This document shows, one piece after another, positions 1 to 6,347 of a stretch of 12,819 nt of DNA. The position numbers were made by a program, and so were the translations under genes. Source of the stretch: Actinobacteria bacterium 13_1_20CM_4_69_9 (GTDB lineage Bacteria > Actinomycetota > Thermoleophilia > Gaiellales > Gaiellaceae); assembly GCA_001920085.1 (NCBI GenBank), contig MNJC01000098.1, positions 1 through 12,819 on the forward strand, written 5' to 3'. The notes below the pieces were generated by a model, which saw nothing but the letters and a program-made list of their open reading frames with translations, was not told the DNA's origin and searched no databases. Position 1 is the first letter of the stretch. Every line of letters starts with the position of its first letter.

Positions 1-497
1 GGGAGTGGACGGGCGAGACGCGCGTGCTCGTGCCCTCACCGCGCGACGTCCCGAGCTACGACCACAAACCGCAGATGTCTGCCGACGAGGTCACGACCCG
101 CTTCGTCGACGAGCTCGAACGGAAGCCCTACGCTTTTGCGGTCGTCAACTTCGCGAATCCCGACATGGTCGGCCACACAGGATCGATCCCGGCGACGGTG
201 AAAGCAGTGGAGACCGTGGACGCGTGCCTGGGCAAAGTTGTCGCTGCGGTGGAGGCGAAGGGCGGTGTCTCGCTCGTCACCGCCGACCACGGAAACGCCG
301 AACAGATGCTCGAGACAGACGGCACGAGCCCGCACACGGCCCACACCACCAACCTCGTCCCGTTGATCGTCACCGACCCCCGAGTCGCCCTTCGAGACAC
401 CGGGGAACTGTCCGATCTTGCCCCTACTGTGCTGGATTTTCTTGGTTTCAAGCAACCATTACAGATGACCCAAAAAGGGCTAACGAATCCGCCCTGA
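1..497 (+). CDS. gpmI: 2,3-bisphosphoglycerate-independent phosphoglycerate mutase, C-terminal part (5' end outside window)
   Basis: Partial gene; the reading frame enters at base 3 and ends at TGA 495-497, leaving about 164 residues of a protein usually near 510. It interconverts 3- and 2-phosphoglycerate in cytosolic glycolysis/gluconeogenesis, using two metal ions (Mn in characterised homologues). Seen in the fragment: VPSPRDVPSYDHKPQMSA, the metal-site segment NPDMVGHTG (Asp and His ligands), TADHGNAE (Asp-His pair) and TAHTTNLVP (His ligand). These match the alkaline-phosphatase-superfamily half of the family. The last residues (MTQKGLTNPP) are an unremarkable tail, and the final 70 bases are less GC-rich than the rest. 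A sigma factor follows after 21 bases but appears to have its own promoter. Identification is secure; only the N-terminus is missing. Confidence 0.96.
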   Translation, partial: EWTGETRVLVPSPRDVPSYDHKPQMSADEVTTRFVDELERKPYAFAVVNFANPDMVGHTGSIPATVKAVETVDACLGKVVAAVEAKGGVSLVTADHGNAEQMLETDGTSPHTAHTTNLVPLIVTDPRVALRDTGELSDLAPTVLDFLGFKQPLQMTQKGLTNPP

Positions 498-504
498 TCG
501 GGGC

Positions 505-510
505 TATACT
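505..510 (+). promoter_or_regulatory. -10 element TATACT for a leaderless sigma-factor mRNA
   Basis: TATACT lies exactly 8 nt before the TTG start at 519, so transcription would start at or within a base or two of the start codon. It is preceded by GGGGC, as is the tRNA promoter at 11334. No good -35 is seen 16-18 nt upstream, and there is no Shine-Dalgarno. The leaderless reading is inferred from spacing. Confidence 0.6.
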
Positions 511-518
511 CCGGCACC

Positions 519-1112
519 TTGTCACTTCAGCAACCTGATTTTGGCGTCCTGCGGAAGGCCCAAAAAGGCGATGAGCGGGCGTTTTCTCTCATCGTCCGCG
601 CCTATCAGGTTCCTGTCTACAACTACGTCCTGCGCCTCGTCGGCGACCGCACCCTGGCCGAGGATCTGACCCAGGAGGTCTTCCTCCGCGTCTTCCAGGG
701 GCTCCCGCGCTTCTCGTCGCGCTCGAAGTTCACGACCTGGCTCTTCCAGGTGACGAAGAACCGCGTGCTCGACGAGCTGCGGGCGTCGGAGCGCCGCCCG
801 CGGGCCGTCGTCGCGCTCGAGGACGTGCCGCCGCTCGAGGTCGTCGACGCGCCGATGGAGCGGCTCGAGGCGATCGACGCGGTCTGGCGCGCGGTCGAGG
901 CCCTCAACGTCGACCTCAAGATGGCACTCCTGCTGCGCGACGTCGTCGGGCTCTCGTACACCGAGATCGCCGACTCGCTCGAGATCACGCTCGCGACGGT
1001 GAAGTGGCGGATCTACAAGGCGCGCGAAGACGTCCAGGTCGCGCTCGCCCGCGAGGGCATCACCTTCGGCGCCGAGGAAACGGCGCCGCCGCGGGTCGAG
1101 ACCGCTTCCTAG
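519..1112 (+). CDS. ECF-type RNA polymerase sigma factor (sigma-70 family, RpoE/SigE-like)
   Basis: A 197-residue sigma factor with only regions 2 and 4, the hallmark of group 4 (ECF) sigmas. Region 2 spans roughly residues 20-95 (YNYVLRLVGDRTLAEDLTQE, then FTTWLFQVTKNRVLDELRA). Region 4 spans about 130-182, with the helix-turn-helix SYTEIADSLEITLATVKWRI that would read the -35 box. The TTG start is chosen because the next residues (SLQQPDFGVLRKAQKGDERAF) give a normal ECF N-terminus and a -10 hexamer sits 8 nt upstream. There is no adjacent anti-sigma gene: upstream is gpmI, and downstream the convergent kinase stop codon begins on the very next base. It presumably redirects RNA polymerase to a stress or envelope regulon; the signal and regulon are unknown. 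Confidence 0.93.
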   Translation: MSLQQPDFGVLRKAQKGDERAFSLIVRAYQVPVYNYVLRLVGDRTLAEDLTQEVFLRVFQGLPRFSSRSKFTTWLFQVTKNRVLDELRASERRPRAVVALEDVPPLEVVDAPMERLEAIDAVWRAVEALNVDLKMALLLRDVVGLSYTEIADSLEITLATVKWRIYKAREDVQVALAREGITFGAEETAPPRVETAS

Positions 1113-2168
1113 TCAGCGCGAGTGCACGCGTAACCAGCGCGCGAGGTTCCGCGCCTGCTGCTCGGCCGTAGCCGCAGGGGTCGGCGGCGTCACGCGAGTC
1201 GGCGCAGGTGGGGATGACCGGTTGTCGTCGCCGCCGTTGCGGAGCTTCGCGAGGCCCAGCGCCAGCGCGAGCGCCGCGAGCACGAGCGCGGCGGCGAGCC
1301 AGAGCGCTCCTCGGCGTCCGCGGACGCTGACCGCGCGGCGTTGTGGCAGTCGCCGTGTTGGTAGCTCGTCGCGTTCGGTCCCGAGCTCCTGCGCCAGCTC
1401 GGCGGCCGAGCCGGGGCGGAACCCTGCATCCCGCGCGAGTGCGTGCATGACGGCGGCCTCCACCTCGCGCGGCACGCTCGGCTCGACGTCGGCGACCGGC
1501 TCGATCAGCCCGTCCGACTGCTTCGCCGCTAGCTCCCCGAGCGAGGAGAACGCGTACGGCGGCCGTCCCGTCAGCAGTTCATACAGCACCGCGCCGAGCG
1601 CGTAGACGTCCGAGGCAGGCGTCGCATCCTCGCCGGCGATCTGCTCCGGTGAAAGGTAGGCGGCCGTGCCGAGCAGCGTGCCGGCTTGTGTCTGGCGTGT
1701 CGACTCGGCCGCGCGCGCGATCCCGAAGTCGGCGATCTTGAGCACGCCGTCTTCCCGTACGAGCAGGTTCGCCGGCTTCACGTCCCGATGGACGAGCCCG
1801 GCGTCGTGCGCGTGCTGCAGCCCGGCGCAGGCCTGCACGCCGACGTCGACGACCCGGCCGACCGGCAGACGACCGACTTCGGCGAGCGATGTGCCGGGCA
1901 CGTATTCCATGACGATGAACGGGCGGCCCTCGGCTTCGCCCGCGTCGTAGACGCGGACGATGTTCGGGTGCGAGAGCCGGCCGGCGAGCCGCGCCTCCCG
2001 CACGAAGCGCGCGCGAAAATCGTCGTCTAGTACGAGATGCTCCGGCAGCACCTTGACGGCGACGGGCCGCCCGAGCTCCTCGTCGTGTGCCAGGTACACC
2101 GTCGCCATTCCGCCGTGACCGAGCGCACGCTCGATCCGATAGCGGCCGGACGAGAGCGCCTCGATCAC
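1113..2168 (-). CDS. Membrane-anchored eukaryotic-type Ser/Thr protein kinase (PknB-like)
   Basis: A 351-residue Hanks-type kinase. Visible motifs: glycine-rich loop LGHGGMATVY (residues 16-25), ATP-binding Lys39 in VAVK, catalytic HRDVKPAN (127-134), metal-binding DFG (147-149), and GTAAYLSPEQ for substrate docking. A single transmembrane helix lies near 288-308, followed by a 43-residue external tail rich in Pro and Thr and ending in a short basic helix. There are no PASTA repeats or other recognisable sensor domain. The GTG start at 2168 is chosen because it lies one base after the stop of the upstream lipoprotein gene (TGACGTG), implying translational coupling, and because the kinase fold begins at residue 9. 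It ends flush against the convergent sigma gene. The neighbouring lipoprotein may supply the extracellular sensing part (inference). Confidence 0.95.
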   Translation of the reverse strand: MIEALSSGRYRIERALGHGGMATVYLAHDEELGRPVAVKVLPEHLVLDDDFRARFVREARLAGRLSHPNIVRVYDAGEAEGRPFIVMEYVPGTSLAEVGRLPVGRVVDVGVQACAGLQHAHDAGLVHRDVKPANLLVREDGVLKIADFGIARAAESTRQTQAGTLLGTAAYLSPEQIAGEDATPASDVYALGAVLYELLTGRPPYAFSSLGELAAKQSDGLIEPVADVEPSVPREVEAAVMHALARDAGFRPGSAAELAQELGTERDELPTRRLPQRRAVSVRGRRGALWLAAALVLAALALALGLAKLRNGGDDNRSSPPAPTRVTPPTPAATAEQQARNLARWLRVHSR

Positions 2169-2169
2169 G

Positions 2170-2592
2170 TCAATCGTCCCCGTCGTGCTTCTTGTCGTGG
2201 CCTTTGTGCTTCCCGCGTCCGTGTTCTTCGTCGTGCTTGTCCTCGTGAACCGGTGCAACGGGCGGAGGGGCGCAGTGCACCCGCGCGACGAGAGCGTTGA
2301 CCGCGCTCGCCAGCTGCTCCTGCAAGGCGGCATCCACGCGATGCTGGTTGATCGCTGCGATCGTGCGCCGCTGCAGCGTCCGCGCGAGGGTCAGCGCACG
2401 GCACGAGTCGCCGGCCGCGAGGGCGGCGGCGACGGCGTCGCTCTGCGTCGCGAGCGAGGACGCTAGCGATCGAGAGATCGTGGGCGGCGGCGGCGCCGCG
2501 TGCTGCGTGCCGCCGCACGCGCTCAACGTCAACGCGGCCGCGAGGGCCGCGCCGAGCTCAAGACGTCTCGTTCGGGTCTTCCTCCGACGCAA
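2170..2592 (-). CDS. Putative lipoprotein with His/Asp/Lys-rich C-terminal tail
   Basis: A 140-residue protein of no family I recognise. The N-terminus is a lipoprotein signal: basic RRRKTRTRR, a hydrophobic run, and lipobox LSAC with Cys26 as the lipid-anchored residue. The mature part is predominantly helical and Ala/Gln rich (about 40-105) with two further cysteines (near 63 and 106) that could form a disulphide. It ends in a charged tail of about 27 residues dense in His, Asp, Glu and Lys (from HEDKHDEEHG on), the kind of sequence that binds divalent metals. The TTG start at 2592 is the only one giving a full signal peptide; it overlaps the preceding gene by 35 bases and has an AGGGG stretch upstream. 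The kinase starts one base after its stop. A role as an external partner or metal sensor of the kinase is inference. Confidence 0.8.
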   Translation of the reverse strand: MRRRKTRTRRLELGAALAAALTLSACGGTQHAAPPPPTISRSLASSLATQSDAVAAALAAGDSCRALTLARTLQRRTIAAINQHRVDAALQEQLASAVNALVARVHCAPPPVAPVHEDKHDEEHGRGKHKGHDKKHDGDD

Positions 2593-3049
2593 GCTTCAAG
2601 GACCCCTGGCGAACGGTCTCCAGATGCCGCTGTTGGATCGGGATACCCCATTCGACCAGGTCCTGCACGCCGCCGTTGCGCGCGCGCTCGTTCAACGTCT
2701 TCAGGATCTCCCAGTGGCCGACCTCGCCGGCTTCGGCCATCGTCAGGAACTCGAACCCGTCGAGTGCGTCCGAGGCGCGGTCGAGGTAATCCTGCATCAT
2801 CTCCGTCGCTTTCTGCTTGACCTCTCGCGCCTCCTCGAGGATCGCGGTCTTCTTGCCCTCGAAGCTGCCCGCGACCTCGGTGGCGCGCTCCTCGGCCGCC
2901 TTGGCCTCGGACTGCATCCGCTTCAGCTCCTGCTCCAGGTCGCCGTCGAGATCGTCGAGCTTGCTCACCTTCTGCGTGGCGCCCTGTGCCGCCATCGCGA
3001 GCCCGATCACCTCACCAAGCTTGGATTCGAGATTCGTCAACTCAGCCAT
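2558..3049 (-). CDS. Uncharacterised all-helical protein, possibly ferritin-like
   Basis: A 163-residue soluble protein (MAELTNLESKLGEV...). Residues about 25-85 form a strongly heptad-like, Glu/Lys/Ala-rich segment. The second half has helices with HWEILKTLNERA and a C-terminus, IPIQQRHLETVRQGSLKL, with repeated E/H residues of the type found in four-helix bundles such as DUF892/ferritin-like proteins. The fold assignment is tentative: a full pair of ExxH iron-ligand motifs is not obvious. ATG 3049 is chosen over longer in-frame options because it follows GAGGAAAGGGG (3060-3070) and because upstream codons read into the metallophosphoesterase gene. It lies 22 bases after that gene and overlaps the next by 35 bases, so it is the second gene of a four-gene operon. 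Confidence 0.8.
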   Translation of the reverse strand: MAELTNLESKLGEVIGLAMAAQGATQKVSKLDDLDGDLEQELKRMQSEAKAAEERATEVAGSFEGKKTAILEEAREVKQKATEMMQDYLDRASDALDGFEFLTMAEAGEVGHWEILKTLNERARNGGVQDLVEWGIPIQQRHLETVRQGSLKLASEEDPNETS

Positions 3050-3059
3050 GCCAAACCAA

Positions 3060-3070
3060 CCCCTTTCCTC
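3060..3070 (-). promoter_or_regulatory. Ribosome binding site of the helical protein
   Basis: On the minus strand GAGGAAAGGGG ends 10 nt before ATG 3049. It is one of the few clear Shine-Dalgarno sequences in the window and decides the start. It fills most of the 22-base gap after the metallophosphoesterase stop. Confidence 0.65.
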
Positions 3071-3071
3071 T

Positions 3072-3797
3072 TTATTCGCCACGCTCGAGTCGAGCCGCGA
3101 GTGCCGGTGGCAGTCCGCGCTCGAGCATCTCGCTCTGCGTCTTCTCGATCGGGTATGCAACGCGGTGGAACGCAGCAAACCTCCGCTCGAGGTCGAGCAG
3201 GAGCCAGGCGGCGCGAGGATCGCCATCGCGCGGCTGTCCGACCGAGCCCGGGTTGAGCAGCCAGCGTCCGGAGAGCCGCTGCTCGGTACCGCCCACGGCC
3301 AGCCCGCCGGTGACCGCATCCCCGTCGAGCGTTAGCGCGAGCGCGACATGGCTGTGGCCGACGAGCACGAGCGGCGCGTGGGAGAGGTCGAGGGTGGCAT
3401 GCGCGGCTTCCTCCGTGAGCACGTACTCCCAGACGGGGTCGCGCGCGCTGGCATGGAAGAGCTCGACGCCGTCGTCCGCGGCGTAGGGCTTGAGGCCGGC
3501 GAGGAACTCCCGCGACGGCTCCGACAGCACGCTCGCGGTCCAGGTCGCGGCGGCGGCCGCCTCGTCGTTGAAGTCGCTGACGGCGAGCTCACCGAGCACG
3601 ACCAGGTCATGGTTCCCGACGAGGCAACGGTCGGCCCGGGCCCGCATGGTGTCGCAGCACTCGTTCGGCAGGGGCCCGTAGCCAACGGTGTCGCCGAGGC
3701 ACCAGACGGCGTCGACCCCCGCAGCGTCGATCTCCGCCAGCACGTGCTCGAGGGCGTGATAGTTAGCGTGGATGTCGGAGATGACCGCGACGCGCAT
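3072..3797 (-). CDS. Calcineurin-like metallophosphoesterase (YfcE/MJ0912-type)
   Basis: A 241-residue binuclear-metal phosphoesterase. All superfamily motifs are present in order: SDIHAN (Asp8, His10), GDTVGYGP (Asp36), GNHD (Asn62, His63), a mid-chain His in FHAS, and GHSH. The GYGPLPNEC signature places it in a subgroup whose substrates are mostly unknown; candidates are phosphodiesters or phosphoproteins. ATG 3797 is chosen because the fold starts immediately (MRVAVISDIHAN). A longer in-frame extension upstream is low-complexity antisense of the protease gene. It is the first gene of the operon that ends with the Ser/Thr kinase, so acting as an opposing phosphatase is possible but unproven. 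Its first 26 bases overlap the divergent protease gene if that gene starts at 3772. Confidence 0.93.
   Translation of the reverse strand: MRVAVISDIHANYHALEHVLAEIDAAGVDAVWCLGDTVGYGPLPNECCDTMRARADRCLVGNHDLVVLGELAVSDFNDEAAAAATWTASVLSEPSREFLAGLKPYAADDGVELFHASARDPVWEYVLTEEAAHATLDLSHAPLVLVGHSHVALALTLDGDAVTGGLAVGGTEQRLSGRWLLNPGSVGQPRDGDPRAAWLLLDLERRFAAFHRVAYPIEKTQSEMLERGLPPALAARLERGE
3758..3763 (+). promoter_or_regulatory. -10-like GATAGT for the leaderless M48 protease mRNA
   Basis: GATAGT lies 8 nt before ATG 3772, the same spacing seen at three other starts here. It is embedded in codons 12-14 of the divergent metallophosphoesterase gene. No convincing -35 is visible. Confidence 0.45.
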
Positions 3798-4995
3798 CGC
3801 CAGACCCGCGACCATAACCGTCGCTGCTCTCGCGGTCTGGGTCGTCGCGGCCTTCTTCCTGCTGCGCACCAAGGTGCCGGCCGACCTCAATCCGCCGCAC
3901 CTCGACGCGCGGAACGTCTTCGGCACCGGCGCGACGCGCGCCGGGGCGCGCTTCGACCGCTTCTTCGAGCTCGAGTGGATCGTCGCGACGCTGGCGACGT
4001 TCGGCGTGCTCGCCGTGTTCCTCGTGCGGGGGCCGTCCCTCGCACGCAGGCTGGGGCTCGGCCCGGTGAACGCGGGCGTCGTCACCGCCGTGTTCATCAC
4101 GTTCGCGGTGTGGGCCGTCAGCGTGCCCTTCGAGATCGCCGCATCGTGGTGGTCTCGACGGCACGACATCCTGCAGAAGAGCTGGTCCTCGATCGTTTTC
4201 GACCCGCTCGGCGGGCTCCTCAGCACGACGGTGTCGACGACGATCGTGATCGCGGTCGCGCTGCTGCTGGCGAGACGGCTGCCGCGCACGTGGTGGCTCG
4301 CGGCCGGCGGAATCGTCCTCGTGCTGGCGATCGGCCTTCAGTTCCTCCTGCCGTACCTGCAGCGTCTCGGCACGCACCCGGTGCGCTCGCGGCAGCTCGC
4401 GGCTCAGGTTCGGACGCTCGAACGGCGCGAGCACGTCGGCCGCCCGGTCGTGCGCGTTGCGCCGGTCTCGGGCGACACGAGCGCGGCGAATGCCTACTCG
4501 ATCGGCATCGGGCCGTCGCGCAGCGTGATCATCTGGAACACGATGCTCGACGGCCGCTTCACTCCGCGTGAGGTGCGCTTCGTCGTCGCGCACGAGCTCG
4601 GGCACCTCGCGCGCTGGCACATCTGGAAGGGCATCGCGTGGGGCGTCCTCTTCGGCCTGCCCATCTTCGGGCTCGTCGCGTACGTCACGGGCCGCCACGG
4701 CGGCTTGCGCCGTCCGGAGAACGTCCCGCTCGCGCTCATGACAGTCGCGGTTGCCGGCCTCGTGGTCACGCCGCTCGCAAACGCTGTGTCGCGGCGTTAC
4801 GAGGCAGAGGCCGACTGGATGGCCGTGCAGGCGACGCGCGACCCCGGTGCCGGGCGGGCGCTCTTCCAGGACTTCGTCCGGACCGATCTGCAGAACCCCG
4901 ATCCGCCCGGCTGGGTGAACCTTCTCCTCGAGGACCACCCGAGCGCGCTCGCGCGCGTCGAGCAGGTCGACGCCTGGAAGCGCCTACACCGCTAG
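3772..4995 (+). CDS. M48 family zinc metalloprotease, Ste24-like integral membrane protein
   Basis: A 407-residue polytopic membrane protease. Hydrophobic helices fall near residues 14-31, 68-85, 99-120, 150-167, 174-193, 288-305 and 319-337. The zinc site HELGH is at 274-278 (two His ligands and catalytic Glu275). The third ligand is expected from the downstream EAEADWMAV segment starting at 344. This layout, with N-terminal membrane helices before the catalytic block, matches the Ste24/CAAX-protease branch (Peptidase_M48 plus its N-terminal domain). Bacterial relatives degrade or mature membrane proteins during envelope stress. ATG 3772 is preferred because a -10-like hexamer sits 8 nt upstream; ATG 3781 is an alternative. 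The gene ends in CTAG, shared with the convergent DUF3467 stop. Confidence 0.92.
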   Translation: MSEMTATRIARPATITVAALAVWVVAAFFLLRTKVPADLNPPHLDARNVFGTGATRAGARFDRFFELEWIVATLATFGVLAVFLVRGPSLARRLGLGPVNAGVVTAVFITFAVWAVSVPFEIAASWWSRRHDILQKSWSSIVFDPLGGLLSTTVSTTIVIAVALLLARRLPRTWWLAAGGIVLVLAIGLQFLLPYLQRLGTHPVRSRQLAAQVRTLERREHVGRPVVRVAPVSGDTSAANAYSIGIGPSRSVIIWNTMLDGRFTPREVRFVVAHELGHLARWHIWKGIAWGVLFGLPIFGLVAYVTGRHGGLRRPENVPLALMTVAVAGLVVTPLANAVSRRYEAEADWMAVQATRDPGAGRALFQDFVRTDLQNPDPPGWVNLLLEDHPSALARVEQVDAWKRLHR

Positions 4996-5297
4996 TCGTC
5001 GTCGTCGGTTCTCGGCGGAGCCTCCGGCAGGTTCCGGATGCCCTCGCGCGTCGACCACTTCGAGTACGAGTCCTGCATCGCCGCCAACAGCTCCTGGAAG
5101 AACTGCTGCGACATGTTCACGCGCGACACGACCACGCCGGGGACGTCGCCTTCCTCGATCTCGTGGTCGACCCGAGCGAACGTGATCGTGAACTCATAGG
5201 CGGAGAAGGTGACGTTGGCGAAGTTCGCATAGACCCCCGCCATCTGCTCCGGATCGAGGTGGATGTTGAGCTGGCGCTCCTGGGGCTCCTCGTCCAC
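4992..5297 (-). CDS. DUF3467 domain protein
   Basis: A 101-residue protein matching the DUF3467 pattern: NIHLDPEQMAGVYANFANVT, then FTITFARVDHE, then VVVSRVNMSQQFFQELLAAM, followed by an acidic tail of four Asp. Function is unknown across the family. It is cytosolic with no signal or membrane helix. The GTG start at 5297 gives the normal family N-terminus and lies 9 nt after a minus-strand TAGTAT -10 hexamer, again with no Shine-Dalgarno. Its stop (5'-TAG on the minus strand, 4992-4994) overlaps the convergent protease stop inside a CTAG tetramer, and only 20 bases separate its start from the divergent channel gene. Confidence 0.88.
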   Translation of the reverse strand: MDEEPQERQLNIHLDPEQMAGVYANFANVTFSAYEFTITFARVDHEIEEGDVPGVVVSRVNMSQQFFQELLAAMQDSYSKWSTREGIRNLPEAPPRTDDDD

Positions 5298-5305
5298 TGC
5301 CCAAC

Positions 5306-5312
5306 GATACTA
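5306..5312. promoter_or_regulatory. Overlapping divergent -10 elements (DUF3467 / channel)
   Basis: Plus strand GATACT (5306-5311) is 6 nt before GTG 5318; minus strand TAGTAT (5312-5307) is 9 nt before GTG 5297. One seven-base block could therefore serve both genes. -35 boxes are weak on both sides. The promoter roles are inferred from hexamer similarity and spacing. Confidence 0.5.
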
Positions 5313-5317
5313 CTGGC

Positions 5318-6343
5318 GTGGAGCCGGCCTTCTCGTTTCGCCGCTTCGGCTACGCGCTCGGTGCGATGTTCGGGGTGCTCGTGTTCGGCTCGATCGCGTT
5401 CCACGCGACGCTGCACGAGTCGTGGCTGCAGTCGTTCTACCGCGCGGTCGTCTCGAGCTCGCTCACCGGTCTCGACACGGTGCCGCCCAGCGACTCGGCG
5501 CGGATCATCACGATCGTTCTCGTCCTCGCCGGGATCACTATCTTTGCCTACATCGGGTCGCTCCTGGTCGAGGCGATCGCACGTGGAGTGATCGGCGGGA
5601 CGTTGACAGAGCGGAGGAGGCGAAAGGCGATCGAGGCGCTGCGCGGCCACTACATCATCTGCGGCTTCGGCCGTGTGGGCCGGCGGGTGGCCGAGGAGTT
5701 CCGGCACGAAGGCGCGCCGTTCGTCGTGCTCGACTTCAGCCCGGAGGCGAAGGAGGCCGCCGAGGAGGAGGGTGTGCTGTTCCTCGAGGGAAACGGCACC
5801 GACGACGACGACCTGCGGGAGGCCGGGCTCGAGCGGGCCCGTGGCCTGATCGCGGCATCGGACGACGACGCGGACAACCTCTACATCGCGCTGTCGGCGC
5901 GTGCCGCGAAGCCGGACCTCTTCATCGTCGCGCGCGCCTCGAACGAGGACGCCGCGAAGAAGCTCCGTCTCGCGGGCGCCGACCGAATCGTGCAGCCGTA
6001 TCAGACGGCCGGACGCACGATGGCGAACCTGATCCTGCGTCCGCAGGTGACGGCCTTCGTCGACATCGTGACGACCGCGTCGGGAGACGACCTCCGCTTC
6101 GAGGAGATCGAGGTGACGGCCGCGTCCGGACAGGGCGGCAAGACGATCCGGCACCTGGACATCCGCAAGGAGACCGGCGCGCTGATCGTCGCGCTCCGCA
6201 AGCGCGACGGCAGCTTCGACACGACGCCGGATCCCGAGGCCGTGCTGGATGTCGGCGACGTCTTGATCGCCGCAGGAACGGAAGCGGAGCTCCGGCTGCT
6301 CGAGCAGATCTTCGCTTCCCGCCAGACGGTTGCGCAGCAGTAG
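5318..6343 (+). CDS. RCK/TrkA-domain ion channel (potassium-channel-like, atypical filter)
   Basis: A 341-residue two-helix channel with a cytoplasmic RCK unit. Helix 1 is about residues 12-29, the pore region 40-58, and helix 2 63-85. RCK_N begins near 110 with the dinucleotide-binding GFGRVG (116-121) and the acidic end of beta-2 (VVLDFS). RCK_C runs about 245-335. In canonical K+ channels the filter reads TVGYGD; here the aligned stretch is SLTGLDTVPP (48-57), with one filter glycine absent, so ion selectivity cannot be assumed. The GTG start is the only sensible one given the 20-base intergenic space and the -10 hexamer 6 nt upstream. argS starts 4 bases after its stop, suggesting a shared transcript. 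Confidence 0.9.
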   Translation: MEPAFSFRRFGYALGAMFGVLVFGSIAFHATLHESWLQSFYRAVVSSSLTGLDTVPPSDSARIITIVLVLAGITIFAYIGSLLVEAIARGVIGGTLTERRRRKAIEALRGHYIICGFGRVGRRVAEEFRHEGAPFVVLDFSPEAKEAAEEEGVLFLEGNGTDDDDLREAGLERARGLIAASDDDADNLYIALSARAAKPDLFIVARASNEDAAKKLRLAGADRIVQPYQTAGRTMANLILRPQVTAFVDIVTTASGDDLRFEEIEVTAASGQGGKTIRHLDIRKETGALIVALRKRDGSFDTTPDPEAVLDVGDVLIAAGTEAELRLLEQIFASRQTVAQQ

Positions 6344-6347
6344 CGCT

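Noticed and set aside
468..570. CCCAAAAAGG occurring near 470 and again near 560
   Set aside because: A 10-base repeat in two coding regions with no symmetry or promoter relation; likely chance.
3763..4938. A 391-codon minus-strand frame across the M48 protease
   Set aside because: Arg/Glu/His-rich shadow; the plus-strand frame has HELGH and membrane helices.
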